From: Halodesulfovibrio sp. MK-HDV
Lineage (GTDB): Bacteria > Desulfobacterota > Desulfovibrionia > Desulfovibrionales > Desulfovibrionaceae
Assembly (NCBI RefSeq): GCF_009914765.1
Contig: NZ_WYDS01000021.1
Span: 1-64,000 of the forward strand
Direction: 5' to 3'
Length of the DNA stretch: 64,000 nt
Shown here: positions 32,669-41,979 of the stretch, one piece after another
Layout of the letters: every line of letters begins with the position of its first letter
Numbering within the stretch: position 1 is the first letter of the stretch
Notes under the pieces: generated by a model
What the model was told of the DNA's origin: nothing
The model's input: only the letters and a program-made list of their open reading frames with translations
Databases searched by the model: none
Position numbers and translations under genes: made by a program

Positions 32669-34081
32669 TTACTTATGGTAGATTTTAACCAAGTTTGTAC
32701 CCCTGGCTTGTCCTCCGGATTTTGGCTGTCCTGCAGTAATAACAACGCGATCACCAGCACGGAATTCAGGGGATGTTTCAACAAATGTTTCAGCCCTTTG
32801 TAGGTGGGCTTCAATAGATTTGTCAACCGGATCGGTTACAACACCCCATGAGAAGTTCAATGCACGACGAACATTTTCGTTTGGAGTCAGTGCGTGAACG
32901 AGCTGGTTCGGGCGGCGGGCAGACATAAGTCGAGCAGATGCGCCACTGTTGGAATGACATACAAGTGCTTTAGCTTCTACTTTTTCAGCCATGAGACATG
33001 CAGAGTATGCAAGGAAGTCCGGTGTGGACTGACCTTTGCTCGGAGTCATGTCGCGTTCCTGCTCAAAGTAGTATTTTTCTGCTTCCTGAGCGATGTTAGT
33101 CATGTACTTAACTGTCTGAACCGGGAAGTTACCCATAGCGGTTTCTTCAGAGAGCATAAGACAGTCAGTACCGTCGAGGATAGCGTTCGCTACGTCAGTA
33201 GTTTCTGCACGGGTAGGAACAGGGTTGTTCACCATGGACAGAAGCATCTGGGTTGCAACGATTACAGGTTTGCCTGCGCGGTTACATGCTTCGATAATGC
33301 GTTTCTGCATAGCAGGAAGCTGCGGAAGCGGGCACTCAACACCAAGGTCACCACGGGCAACCATGATGATGTCAGTAACTTCGAGGATTGCATCGAGGTT
33401 ATTAACAGAATTCTGGCGTTCGAGTTTTGCGATAATTGGAATGTTCTTCCCAGCTTCGAGGATGATTTTTCGTGCTACTTCAATGTCTTCAGGAGTCTGA
33501 ACAAAGGAGAGTGCGCAAGCATCAACGCCTAGACGCAGGCCGTCACCCAGGTCTTTCTTGTCTTTATCGGTCATAGCCGGAAGATTGATCGGCTTACCTG
33601 GAAGAGCAAGACCTTTACGGGAGGTCAGGAATCCGTCGTTACGACATTCGATCTCGAATGCGCCGAGGTCGAGTTTTTCAGTCACGCGGAATGGAAGTAC
33701 ACCATCTGCAAGGACGATCTTGTCGCCGATTTCCAGTGTTTCCATGATCGCAGGAACATCAAACGGGATAAATGGAAGTTGACGCACGTGTTCGGAACCT
33801 GAAGGGCCGAGTACAAGACGATCATGTTTTTTCAGCGTGTAGCTATCTTCGCTGAGCTGACCAATACGCATCTTAGGGCCGGAAAGGTCCTGAAGAATTG
33901 TAATAGGTGTGTCGTACTCTGTTTCGAGTTCGCGGATAAGTGCAATAAGACCTTCAAACATGGTTGCATCGCCATGAGAGAAGTTAAGCCTGAAAATTCG
34001 TACACCAGCTTCAATAAGTTCAGACAATTTCTGTCTGGAGTTACTGGCCGGACCAATGGTGGCAATAATTTTAGTTCTCAT
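32669..34081 (-). CDS. pyk: Pyruvate kinase
   Basis: A 470-residue pyruvate kinase, converting phosphoenolpyruvate and ADP to pyruvate and ATP. It starts MRTKIIATIGPASNS, with RLNFSHGD, TILQDLSGPKMRIGQ, the metal-binding IIMVARGDLGVECPLPQLPA signature in halves, and DCLMLSEETAMGNFPV; the C-terminal domain closes with GDRVVITAGQP. A start at 34117 is possible but adds 12 non-conserved residues. It is divergent from mraZ across 156 bp. Confidence 0.97.
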   Translation of the reverse strand: MRTKIIATIGPASNSRQKLSELIEAGVRIFRLNFSHGDATMFEGLIALIRELETEYDTPITILQDLSGPKMRIGQLSEDSYTLKKHDRLVLGPSGSEHVRQLPFIPFDVPAIMETLEIGDKIVLADGVLPFRVTEKLDLGAFEIECRNDGFLTSRKGLALPGKPINLPAMTDKDKKDLGDGLRLGVDACALSFVQTPEDIEVARKIILEAGKNIPIIAKLERQNSVNNLDAILEVTDIIMVARGDLGVECPLPQLPAMQKRIIEACNRAGKPVIVATQMLLSMVNNPVPTRAETTDVANAILDGTDCLMLSEETAMGNFPVQTVKYMTNIAQEAEKYYFEQERDMTPSKGQSTPDFLAYSACLMAEKVEAKALVCHSNSGASARLMSARRPNQLVHALTPNENVRRALNFSWGVVTDPVDKSIEAHLQRAETFVETSPEFRAGDRVVITAGQPKSGGQARGTNLVKIYHK

Positions 34082-34188
34082 GGTATCGATATTTTGTGAT
34101 TTGCGACATATTGTCAAGAGCTATTGAGGGGTGAAACCGGTTTTACTTTACATACGCCCAGTTACAACTTTGCGCGCTATCCCATTCT

Positions 34189-34194
34189 TATAAT
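34189..34194 (+). promoter_or_regulatory. Predicted -10 of the dcw promoter
   Basis: A perfect TATAAT, 43 bp before the mraZ ATG. CAACTT 18 bp upstream is a poor -35. Transcription would start near 34201, just at the first MraZ box, so bound MraZ would block the promoter. Confidence 0.55.
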
Positions 34195-34201
34195 AGAGGG
34201 G

Positions 34202-34227
34202 GTGGTAAAGTGTGGTAAAAGGTGGTA
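34202..34227 (+). promoter_or_regulatory. MraZ-type operator: three GTGGTA direct repeats
   Basis: GTGGTA occurs at 34202, 34212 and 34222, exactly 10 bp apart, in front of mraZ. Ten-bp-spaced G-rich direct repeats upstream of mraZ are the known binding sites of the MraZ repressor in other bacteria. Autoregulation of the division cluster is therefore expected. Confidence 0.85.
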
Positions 34228-34237
34228 GAGGTGACGT

Positions 34238-34687
34238 ATGTATTTCAGAGGCCGATCCCACCGAAGTCTCGATAATAAAGGCAGAGTAATGCTGCCTGCT
34301 GCCTTTAGGGACATCCTTTTATCTCGCTCAGAAGGCGGGACTCTCATCCTTACTACCTATGACAGGTGTGTGATGGGATTCCCATTGCCTGATTGGGAAG
34401 AGTTCGAACAAAAATTCCACCGCCTAAAAAATCCATCTCTTAAGTTGCGTCATTTCCGAAGACTCGTTATTGGCGGAGCCGAAGAAATTATTGTGGACAA
34501 GCAGGGACGCATTCGAATTCCTGCCGACCATGTAGCTTATGGTGGACTTCAGAAAGAAATAGTGCTTGTTGGGCAGGGAAGCAAGTTCGAGATTTGGGAT
34601 AACACTCGTTTTGAAGAGTTGATGACACTCAACTTTGATGACGTTGCCGATGAATTAACAGAAAGCGGGATTGATTTCCCGATTTAG
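34238..34687 (+). CDS. mraZ: Transcriptional regulator MraZ
   Basis: A 149-residue MraZ with two AbrB-like halves: [20 protein letters not shown] at the start and the second, [19 protein letters not shown], near residue 88. MraZ forms ring oligomers that bind the repeats just upstream and repress the dcw cluster. First gene of a 17-kb plus-strand cluster; 17 bp before rsmH. Confidence 0.97.
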   Translation: MYFRGRSHRSLDNKGRVMLPAAFRDILLSRSEGGTLILTTYDRCVMGFPLPDWEEFEQKFHRLKNPSLKLRHFRRLVIGGAEEIIVDKQGRIRIPADHVAYGGLQKEIVLVGQGSKFEIWDNTRFEELMTLNFDDVADELTESGIDFPI

Positions 34688-34704
34688 GAATAAGGTGATT
34701 AGTA

Positions 34705-35682
34705 ATGACTTCCGAACAGGATGGCGCACAAAACCAGCAAGTATGGGACGACCACGTTTCTGTATTGCTGAACGAAGTGATCGACTATCTCGACCCTAAG
34801 CCGGGTGGCTACTACTTAGATGGCACACTTGGTCTTGCTGGGCATAGCGAAGCTTTGTTGAAAAAAACTGAAGGAAAAGCGCATCTTCTCGGTATCGATA
34901 GAGATCTTGATACGCTTGAGCGCGCCCGTAAGCGCCTTGAGCCGTTTGGAGATAATGTTGTAACCGCTCATGCCAGATTCAGCGAATTTGAAATGGTTTT
35001 GCGTGATGTGAACTGGGACGAGCTGGACGGAGCACTTTTGGATATCGGTGTTTCTTCCATGCAGATCGATCAGCCGGAACGCGGTTTCAGCTTTAAGACA
35101 GAAGGCCCGCTTGATATGCGTATGGACCCGTCCGGTGGCATGCCGCCTGCGAGTTCTATTGTTAACAAGGCCACATACGAAAAAATTAAATTTATTATTG
35201 GTCGATACGGCGAAGATCCAATGTGTGGACGTATTGCAAAAGCAATTCTCGAAGCACGATCTGTCGCTCCAATTGAAACAACCACACAGTTAGCTTCAAT
35301 TGTCGAAAAAGCGTATCCGGCCAAATGGCGTGCTAAATCCAGAAATCATCCTGCAACACGTACTTTTCAGGCGTTACGTATGGTGGTTAACAGCGAATTA
35401 GAAGAGCTTGAAGCATTCTTGAAACGCATTCTGGATCGCTTGCGCCCTGGTGGACGACTTGCGGTAATCACCTTCCATTCTTTGGAAGACCGTATGGTTA
35501 AACACATGTTCAAAGAAGAATCTACCGGATGTATTTGTCCGAAACAGATTCCTGTTTGTATTTGTAACCATACTCCTAACGTAAAGCTGATAACCAGAAA
35601 GCCAGTTACTGCAACCGATGAAGAACGTAAGTTGAACTCCCGTTCTTCCAGCGCAAAATTGCGCGTGGTTGAAAAACTGTAG
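34705..35682 (+). CDS. rsmH: 16S rRNA (cytosine1402-N4)-methyltransferase
   Basis: A 325-residue RsmH (MraW). Motifs: HVSVLLNEVIDYLDPKPGG, the SAM loop YLDGTLGLAGHSEALL, DGALLDIGVSSMQIDQPERG and PLDMRMDPSGG, and the C-terminal NPATRTFQALRM as NHPATRTFQALRMVVN. It methylates C1402 in the ribosomal P site. The first 15 residues are a non-conserved extension. AAGGTGA precedes the ATG. Confidence 0.97.
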   Translation: MTSEQDGAQNQQVWDDHVSVLLNEVIDYLDPKPGGYYLDGTLGLAGHSEALLKKTEGKAHLLGIDRDLDTLERARKRLEPFGDNVVTAHARFSEFEMVLRDVNWDELDGALLDIGVSSMQIDQPERGFSFKTEGPLDMRMDPSGGMPPASSIVNKATYEKIKFIIGRYGEDPMCGRIAKAILEARSVAPIETTTQLASIVEKAYPAKWRAKSRNHPATRTFQALRMVVNSELEELEAFLKRILDRLRPGGRLAVITFHSLEDRMVKHMFKEESTGCICPKQIPVCICNHTPNVKLITRKPVTATDEERKLNSRSSSAKLRVVEKL

Positions 35683-35692
35683 CGAGAAGCCG

Positions 35693-35986
35693 ATGGCAAA
35701 AAAGTTTGATGTATGGATTCTTGCATTGATCCTGTCCGGAGTGGTCACCTTAGCTCTATGTCTTACCACTGTGTGGTTGAACATCGAACAGGTGAACATG
35801 GGCTATGCTCTGAAAGAACTTCAGGTAAGCGTCAATAAAAAGAAAGCCCATACAGCAAGACTTCAGTTAGAACGGGACAACCTACTGTCTCCGTATAGGC
35901 TGAAGAAAGATGCCGCCCGACTTGGTATGCAAGCCGCTCAAGTCGGGCAATTAAGGCGCATGGCAAACAAACCTGTTAAGGATTGA
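35693..35986 (+). CDS. ftsL: Cell division protein FtsL-like
   Basis: A 97-residue bitopic protein: short cytoplasmic start MAKKFDVWILALI, one helix (about 7-28), then a periplasmic coiled coil (LKELQVSVNKKKAHTARLQL) ending with KKDAARLGMQAAQVGQLRRM. Position between rsmH and ftsI, size and topology identify FtsL, the partner of FtsQ/FtsB in the divisome. The frame is open to 35669, overlapping rsmH, but the ATG at 35693 fits better. Confidence 0.88.
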   Translation: MAKKFDVWILALILSGVVTLALCLTTVWLNIEQVNMGYALKELQVSVNKKKAHTARLQLERDNLLSPYRLKKDAARLGMQAAQVGQLRRMANKPVKD

Positions 35987-35990
35987 CGGA

Positions 35991-38018
35991 GTGGCCGTGG
36001 CTAAGGCAACGCGAAATAGATCACTTACTAAATCAAAAAGAACCGCCTCGGCGAACCGGGATTCTGCTCCACAAAAGCGGGACTGGAGCCGTGTGCGGTT
36101 TTTGTGCGTTGCAGTAGGTCTTGCACTAGTGTGGTGTTCCTTATGGGGACGCGCATATAGTCTTCAGGTTGTGGACACCCGAAATCTGAGTGGAAGAGCT
36201 CTTCGCCAGCACCTTACTTCGGAATTGGTTACAGGACGTAGAGGGAAAATTCTCGACAGGGACAACAGAGTTCTGGCGTCCACTCTTGCAATTAAATCCG
36301 TTTTTGTTCGTCCTTATGAAGTTGAAAGCCCGTACACCGTTTCTGTTCGTCTTGCCAGAATTCTTGGAGTTGATCCAAAGTACATTCGCAAGAAAATTAA
36401 AAAAGGTCGGAACTTTGTTTGGATCAAAAGAAAGATCGACGACAGAGCTTCTGCTGCTATCAAAAAACAAGGTTTGAAGGGTGTTTATCTTCAGACTGAA
36501 TTTGGACGTGTATACCCTAACAAGATGCTGAGCGGTAACCTGCTTGGTTATGTAGGGATTGACGAAAAGGGGCTGGCCGGTATTGAATACGCGTTTAACA
36601 AAACGCTTACTGGTTCTTCTTCAAAATTTGTTGTGCAGCGCGATGCCGCAGGACGAAGACTCTTTTTACAGGGTGCAGAAGAAACGACCCCGCTCAAGGG
36701 TGATAACGTTACCCTGACTATCGATTCTGAAATTCAATTTTTTGCTGAACAGGCAGTGCAATATGCAGTGAATGCATATGATGCCAAATGGGGCGGAGCG
36801 ATGGTTGTTGATGTTGCCAGTGGCGACATCCTTGCATGGGCTCAGGCTCCTATGTTCAACCCGAACGTGTTCGGGCAGTATTCTGCCAGTCAACGCAGAG
36901 ATCGCATCTCGCAGGATGCTTTTGAAATGGGTTCGACTATCAAGCCATTTCTTATAGCAGCTGCATTGGAAGAGAACGTTGTTAAGCCGGACACGCTGTT
37001 TTTTTGTGAAAATGGCAGGTGGAAGCTTCATAATGTTCGCATCCGCGATACTAAAAAAATGCAGTGGCTCACTGTCAAAAAAGTACTGACGCATTCAAGT
37101 AATATTGGCACAGCCAAAATTGGACTCGAACTTGGTGCTACCAAGTATCGAGATTACCTTGTCCGTTTGGGATTTGGTAAAAAAGCGGCATTGCCGCTGG
37201 CGGGTCAGTCTACCGGCATTTTACGTCCATTAAATAGATGGACACAGGTAGACCTTGCCAACGCAGCCTTCGGGCAGGGCTTTGCTTCTACGATGCCTCA
37301 ATTGGCAGAAGCGTTCCTTGTTCTTGCAAACGGTGGAGTGCGAAAACCGTTGCGGCTGGTAAAAAATTTTCCATTAAATGAAAAAGTACTCAAAGAAAAT
37401 TCCCAGAGGGTTTTTTCAGAAGAAACAGCTCACACTGTACTCAAAATGATGCAGGACGTTGTTGATTCCGGTACCGGCAAAAGCGCTGCGATCTCTGGTG
37501 TTTCCATCGGCGGAAAAACAGGTACAGCGCAAAAAGCAAAGCGCAGTGGCGGGTACGGTAGCAAGTATACTTCTTCGTTCGTCGGGCTGGTTCCGGCGCA
37601 AAATCCGAGGTTCATCACATTAGTTGTAGTTGATGAACCGGCTAAAAACTATTACGGGAGCAAGGTTGCCGCGCCAGCGTTTAAAGAAATCGCAATGCGG
37701 TACATGGCTCTCAATGGCACATTACCCGACTTTGAAAAGTCCCGTATGCTCGCATCAGCAGCTCCATCGACGATTAAGCCGAAATACGGTGAAAGACGTT
37801 TTGGTGTAGGCGGCAAGCCTCAGGCTTCCAGTAATTCGGTTCCTGATTTACGGGGCAGATCTATACGCTTCGCAATGGAAGTATATGCGCGTCAGGGCAT
37901 AATTCCTTCCGTAAAGGGTAGTGGAGCTTTTGTGAAAAAACAAAAACCGGCAGCGGGTGCAAAGTGGTCTGCCGGCAGTAAACAGCAATATACACTCTGG
38001 CTATCGGAGCAATCGTAA
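35991..38018 (+). CDS. ftsI: Septal transpeptidase PBP3 (FtsI) with C-terminal PASTA domain
   Basis: A 675-residue class B penicillin-binding protein starting at GTG (GACGGA upstream). One helix (about 35-52), the dimerisation domain with RGKILDRDNRVLA, then the transpeptidase: S315-T-I-K318, HSSNIGT and K509-T-G-T. It crosslinks septal peptidoglycan. A PASTA domain occupies about 615-675 (VPDLRGRSIRFAMEVYARQG), a feature of Gram-positive Spo/PBP2x proteins and some delta-proteobacteria, rare in gamma-proteobacteria. It is 4 bp after ftsL. Confidence 0.96.
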   Translation: MAVAKATRNRSLTKSKRTASANRDSAPQKRDWSRVRFLCVAVGLALVWCSLWGRAYSLQVVDTRNLSGRALRQHLTSELVTGRRGKILDRDNRVLASTLAIKSVFVRPYEVESPYTVSVRLARILGVDPKYIRKKIKKGRNFVWIKRKIDDRASAAIKKQGLKGVYLQTEFGRVYPNKMLSGNLLGYVGIDEKGLAGIEYAFNKTLTGSSSKFVVQRDAAGRRLFLQGAEETTPLKGDNVTLTIDSEIQFFAEQAVQYAVNAYDAKWGGAMVVDVASGDILAWAQAPMFNPNVFGQYSASQRRDRISQDAFEMGSTIKPFLIAAALEENVVKPDTLFFCENGRWKLHNVRIRDTKKMQWLTVKKVLTHSSNIGTAKIGLELGATKYRDYLVRLGFGKKAALPLAGQSTGILRPLNRWTQVDLANAAFGQGFASTMPQLAEAFLVLANGGVRKPLRLVKNFPLNEKVLKENSQRVFSEETAHTVLKMMQDVVDSGTGKSAAISGVSIGGKTGTAQKAKRSGGYGSKYTSSFVGLVPAQNPRFITLVVVDEPAKNYYGSKVAAPAFKEIAMRYMALNGTLPDFEKSRMLASAAPSTIKPKYGERRFGVGGKPQASSNSVPDLRGRSIRFAMEVYARQGIIPSVKGSGAFVKKQKPAAGAKWSAGSKQQYTLWLSEQS

Positions 38019-38019
38019 T

Positions 38020-39465
38020 ATGGCGCAGTCTATACCTATGGAACAGCTGGAGCAGCAAGTAGCAACTGGTTTGCTCACACTGCATATCGATTCCCGCAAA
38101 GTGACGCAGGGAGACGTGTTTATCGCGCTTCCAGGTGCCTCTTGTGACGGCGGGAAATTTATTGGAAACGCCATCGAAAATGGTGCCGCATACATTGTGT
38201 GCCGCAAAGAAAATATTCCAACAGACCCTGCAGACGCAGTGTTTGTTATTACAGAAGATCCTAAAGAAACTCTCGGCAAATTAGCCTCTGCCCGATTTGG
38301 CACGGCTGATCTTAACCTGAAACTGGTGGGTGTTACCGGCACAAACGGTAAGACAACTGTTACCAGTATTCTGGAATATCTCTTTGCTCAGGCAGGACGC
38401 AAGACCGGTGTTATCGGTACTGTTGCGTATCGCTGGCCGGGTACTGAGATAGTTGCCAACATGACGACACCGGACTGTTTAAAATTACATTCCTTGCTTT
38501 CCCGTATGGAAGCTGCCGGTGTTGAAAATGCATTCATGGAAGTATCTTCACATGCTCTGGATCAGAACCGATCAGCCGGAATTCATTTTTCCGGTGGTGT
38601 GCTCACAAATGTGACGCAGGATCATCTGGATTACCATGGTGATATGGAAACGTATTATGAAGCAAAGAAAAAGCTATTTACCGCAGTTCCTGACGTCGCA
38701 AAACTTGGCGTTGTGAATCTGGATGACGGTTACGGTAAGCGTTTATTACCGGAATTGACTAACGGTATCGGCTTTACGTTAACCGATCAAAAAATTGAAG
38801 GTTGCCGTATTCTGCGTGGCGATATTGTAGAATCTACCGTGGACGGTCTCAAACTCCATACCACTTTCGAAGGAAAGGAATGGACTATTGTTTCACCGAT
38901 GGTAGGTACACATAACGCTTCCAACCTGCTTGCAGCAATGGCTGTAGGGATTGGAATGGGGCTTACCCCGTCACAGATGCAAAGCCTTTCTGGATACAAT
39001 GGGGTTTGCGGTCGTCTTGAGCGCATTCCAACCAACAAAGGCATTTATGCTTTTGTAGACTATGCACATACCCCTGATGCGTTGGTGAACGTTCTTTCTG
39101 CTCTTCGTGAGACAGGATTTGAACGCATTATCACCGTGTTTGGCTGTGGTGGTGACCGTGACCGGACAAAGCGTCCGATTATGGGTGAGGCAGTAGCAAA
39201 AGGATCTGATGTCGCGGTGCTCACCTCTGATAACCCGCGTACAGAAAATCCCGATGCTATTCTCGATGATGTGAAGCCGGGTCTTGCTGATTGTAAAGAA
39301 GTGCACGTTGAAGTGGATCGTAAAAAAGCTCTCGAGCTTGCCGTATCCATTGCAAATCCTGGTGATTGTATTCTCGTAGCCGGCAAAGGCCACGAAGATT
39401 ATCAGGTTATTGGCACAAAAAAAGTATCATTCAGCGATCAGGCAATTCTTAAGGAGTTGCTCTAG
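38020..39465 (+). CDS. murE: UDP-MurNAc-tripeptide synthetase (meso-diaminopimelate-adding)
   Basis: A 481-residue Mur ligase. The ATP loop is TGTNGKTT (106-113), then MEVSSHALDQNR, DYAHTPDALVNVL and the substrate motif DNPRTENP, whose Arg selects meso-diaminopimelate rather than lysine. It adds the third residue to the peptidoglycan stem. The start at 38020 is 1 bp after the ftsI stop; a longer frame overlaps ftsI. It overlaps murF by 1 bp. Confidence 0.96.
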   Translation: MAQSIPMEQLEQQVATGLLTLHIDSRKVTQGDVFIALPGASCDGGKFIGNAIENGAAYIVCRKENIPTDPADAVFVITEDPKETLGKLASARFGTADLNLKLVGVTGTNGKTTVTSILEYLFAQAGRKTGVIGTVAYRWPGTEIVANMTTPDCLKLHSLLSRMEAAGVENAFMEVSSHALDQNRSAGIHFSGGVLTNVTQDHLDYHGDMETYYEAKKKLFTAVPDVAKLGVVNLDDGYGKRLLPELTNGIGFTLTDQKIEGCRILRGDIVESTVDGLKLHTTFEGKEWTIVSPMVGTHNASNLLAAMAVGIGMGLTPSQMQSLSGYNGVCGRLERIPTNKGIYAFVDYAHTPDALVNVLSALRETGFERIITVFGCGGDRDRTKRPIMGEAVAKGSDVAVLTSDNPRTENPDAILDDVKPGLADCKEVHVEVDRKKALELAVSIANPGDCILVAGKGHEDYQVIGTKKVSFSDQAILKELL

Positions 39466-40907
39466 TGAAGTTAACGCTCGGTCAAATTCAGAGCGCAATG
39501 GGTGCTGTCGGATTTCTTGGTGACTCGGAAGATATGGCATTTATTGGCGTACAGACTGATAGCCGCGTGCTGAAGCGCGGTGAGCTGTTCTTCTGTATTT
39601 CAGGCGAGCGGTTTGATGGTCATAACTTTGCTAAAGCGGCTTTAAAACGCGGTGCATGCGGCATAGTGGCAGAACGTCCTCCTTTCTCTATGGATGAGAT
39701 GATGGAGATGGAATGTCACGAAGGCGGCGTACCACTTTTGATGGTGCAGGATTGTGTAGTGGCTCTTGGAAGACTGGCAGCGTATCATCGCTTGCTGACC
39801 AAAGCTATTGTCACCGGTATTACCGGAACTGCGGGCAAAACAACTGTAAAGGAACTGCTTGCAGAAGTCCTTTCTGTCCGTGGTAGCACAGCTAGAAACC
39901 ATCTTAATTTGAATAATCAGATCGGATTACCGGTGTCCATTCTTGGCGCAACTGGTGATGAAAAATATTGGGTTATGGAAGCAGGTATCAGCAAGCCGGA
40001 CGACATGGACGAGCTTGGTGACATTTTGCGACCTGACCTTGGTATTATTTTGAACGTGGGTGAAGGTCATACAGAAGGTCTGGGTGACAAGGGTGTAGCT
40101 CACTACAAGTCGCAGCTTTTGAAATATGTTCAGCCGGGTGGTGTAGGGCTTGTCTCTGCGGACTATCCTGATCTGACAGAAGCATGCACTAAAAAGTTTG
40201 ATGAAATGCGGTATTTCAGCACTAAAGATCCTGAGTGTGCGTATTACGCAGAGTACAGTGGGGCTGTCTCAGACATTCAGGGGAAATACTGTGTTAACTT
40301 ATGTGGCAAAGAGTTTGATGTAATTGCTCCTTTCAGGGGCGCGTTTGCAGCTGAAAATGTAATCGCAGTGGCTGCTGCCGCAGACATTATCGGACTTAAG
40401 TCTACAGAAATAATTCAGGGTTTCGCGCAGGCAACATTACCGGAAAGACGGTTTAATTGTTCCCAGCGTGGTAACTGGCTTGTTATAGACGATTGTTACA
40501 ATTCGAATCCGCTGTCTTGTGTCCGCGCGCTGGAAACAGCGTCTGAGCTGGCAGAAGATAAGCCGCTTGTTTTGGTATTGGGTGAAATGCTGGAACTGGG
40601 GGAGCAGGCTTACGAGGCACACAAAGACCTTGGCACAAAGATTACAGAATCTAATGCTGACGTTGTGTGCTGGATTGGCAAAAACAGCAATGCGGTGAAA
40701 GAAGGTCTTGATGAGACTAACTTTACCGGGGAATTCCACAGCGTGGAAACGCCGCAGCAATTTCTTAACTTGTGCAAAACGCTAGGTGTAAACGACGGAA
40801 CCATTTTATTTAAAGGTTCGCGTGGTAATAAGCTTGAGCGTTTTGTTTCTGTGTTCTGCGACAATTTCTGTCGTTGTAGAACAACGGGGATTACTGGTGC
40901 TTTATAA
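39465..40907 (+). CDS. murF: UDP-MurNAc-tripeptide-D-Ala-D-Ala ligase
   Basis: A 480-residue Mur ligase beginning at GTG inside the murE stop (TAGTG). ATP loop [15 protein letters not shown], then [31 protein letters not shown] and [18 protein letters not shown]. It adds D-Ala-D-Ala to the stem peptide. The end overlaps the start of mraY by 11 bp, as in related dcw clusters. Confidence 0.95.
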   Translation: MKLTLGQIQSAMGAVGFLGDSEDMAFIGVQTDSRVLKRGELFFCISGERFDGHNFAKAALKRGACGIVAERPPFSMDEMMEMECHEGGVPLLMVQDCVVALGRLAAYHRLLTKAIVTGITGTAGKTTVKELLAEVLSVRGSTARNHLNLNNQIGLPVSILGATGDEKYWVMEAGISKPDDMDELGDILRPDLGIILNVGEGHTEGLGDKGVAHYKSQLLKYVQPGGVGLVSADYPDLTEACTKKFDEMRYFSTKDPECAYYAEYSGAVSDIQGKYCVNLCGKEFDVIAPFRGAFAAENVIAVAAAADIIGLKSTEIIQGFAQATLPERRFNCSQRGNWLVIDDCYNSNPLSCVRALETASELAEDKPLVLVLGEMLELGEQAYEAHKDLGTKITESNADVVCWIGKNSNAVKEGLDETNFTGEFHSVETPQQFLNLCKTLGVNDGTILFKGSRGNKLERFVSVFCDNFCRCRTTGITGAL

Positions 40908-41969
40908 TCTGCTTTACCCGCTCAGCTCTGATCTGAGCTTTTTGAATGTATTTAAATACATTTCATTTAGAACTGTTGGGGCGTTACTTACAGCCTCATT
41001 CTTTCAATTGCTTTAGGTCCATATTTTATTAACTGGTTAAAAAAGGTCAAATGCGGACAGTACATTCAGTCAGAAGTAGCCTGTCATACCGGCAAAGCTG
41101 GTACGCCTACAATGGGCGGTATTTTGATCGCGTTTTCACTTATTATAAGTACCCTTTTATGGTGTGACTTAAGTAACCAGTATGTCTGGCTTACGTTGCT
41201 TGTATATATAGGGTTCGGCCTTGTTGGTTTTATGGATGACTTTACAAAGTTACGCCGTAAAGAAAATCAGGGACTGTCTGCCCGCTCCAAATTCTTAGGA
41301 CAGATAATTATTTCCGGACTCGCGTTGTTCCTGTTGGTTCAACTTCCGGCATACTCCACTGAATTGTATGTTCCGCTCTTTAAAAATGTGAGTCCAGATT
41401 TAGGACTTTTCTATATTCCGTTTGCCATGGTCGTTATTCTCGGCTCGTCAAACGGTGTGAACCTTACAGACGGTATGGATGGCCTCGCCATTGTTCCGGC
41501 TGTTGTCACCGCACTTGTGTACGGCGTGTTCGTATACATTGCCGGTCACGCTGCTTTGTCACAATACTTACAAGTAGCAGCAGTGCCGGGTGTAGGCGAA
41601 ATCACCGTATTTTGCGGAGCGCTTGTCGGCGCAGGACTTGGTTTCCTGTGGTTCAATGCGTATCCGGCACAGGTGTTTATGGGTGATGTTGGTTCTCTTT
41701 CCATTGGTGGCACTCTTGGTTTTATTTCTGTGCTGTGCAAACAGGAACTGATGATGGTTATTGTCGGTGGCTTGTTTGTTGTGGAAACACTGTCTGTAAT
41801 TCTTCAGGTAGGTTCCTATAAGCTGCGCAAGAAACGAATATTCAAGATGGCACCTATCCATCACCACTTTGAAATAAGTGGTATTCCGGAATCTAAAGTC
41901 ATTATTCGCTTCTGGATCATCTCGATCCTACTCGGCGTAATGGCTCTCAGTGTTCTCAAACTGCGTTAA
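40897..41969 (+). CDS. mraY: Phospho-MurNAc-pentapeptide translocase, frameshift after codon 35
   Basis: MraY makes lipid I at the inner membrane. From GTG at 40897 the sequence reads [20 protein letters not shown] and continues to 41003, then hits a stop at 41014. The next frame from 41004 carries [58 protein letters not shown] and MAPIHHHFE to the stop at 41969. One T is missing in the TTCTTTC stretch at 41000-41005. With it restored the protein has 357 residues, the normal length. The gene is essential and there is no other copy here, so a sequence error is more likely than a real mutation. Confidence 0.93.
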
Positions 41970-41979
41970 GGAGTTACTC

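Noticed and set aside
34202-34227. Short direct repeats as a CRISPR-like array
   Set aside because: The unit is 10 bp, without spacers, and sits at the mraZ promoter; MraZ boxes explain it.
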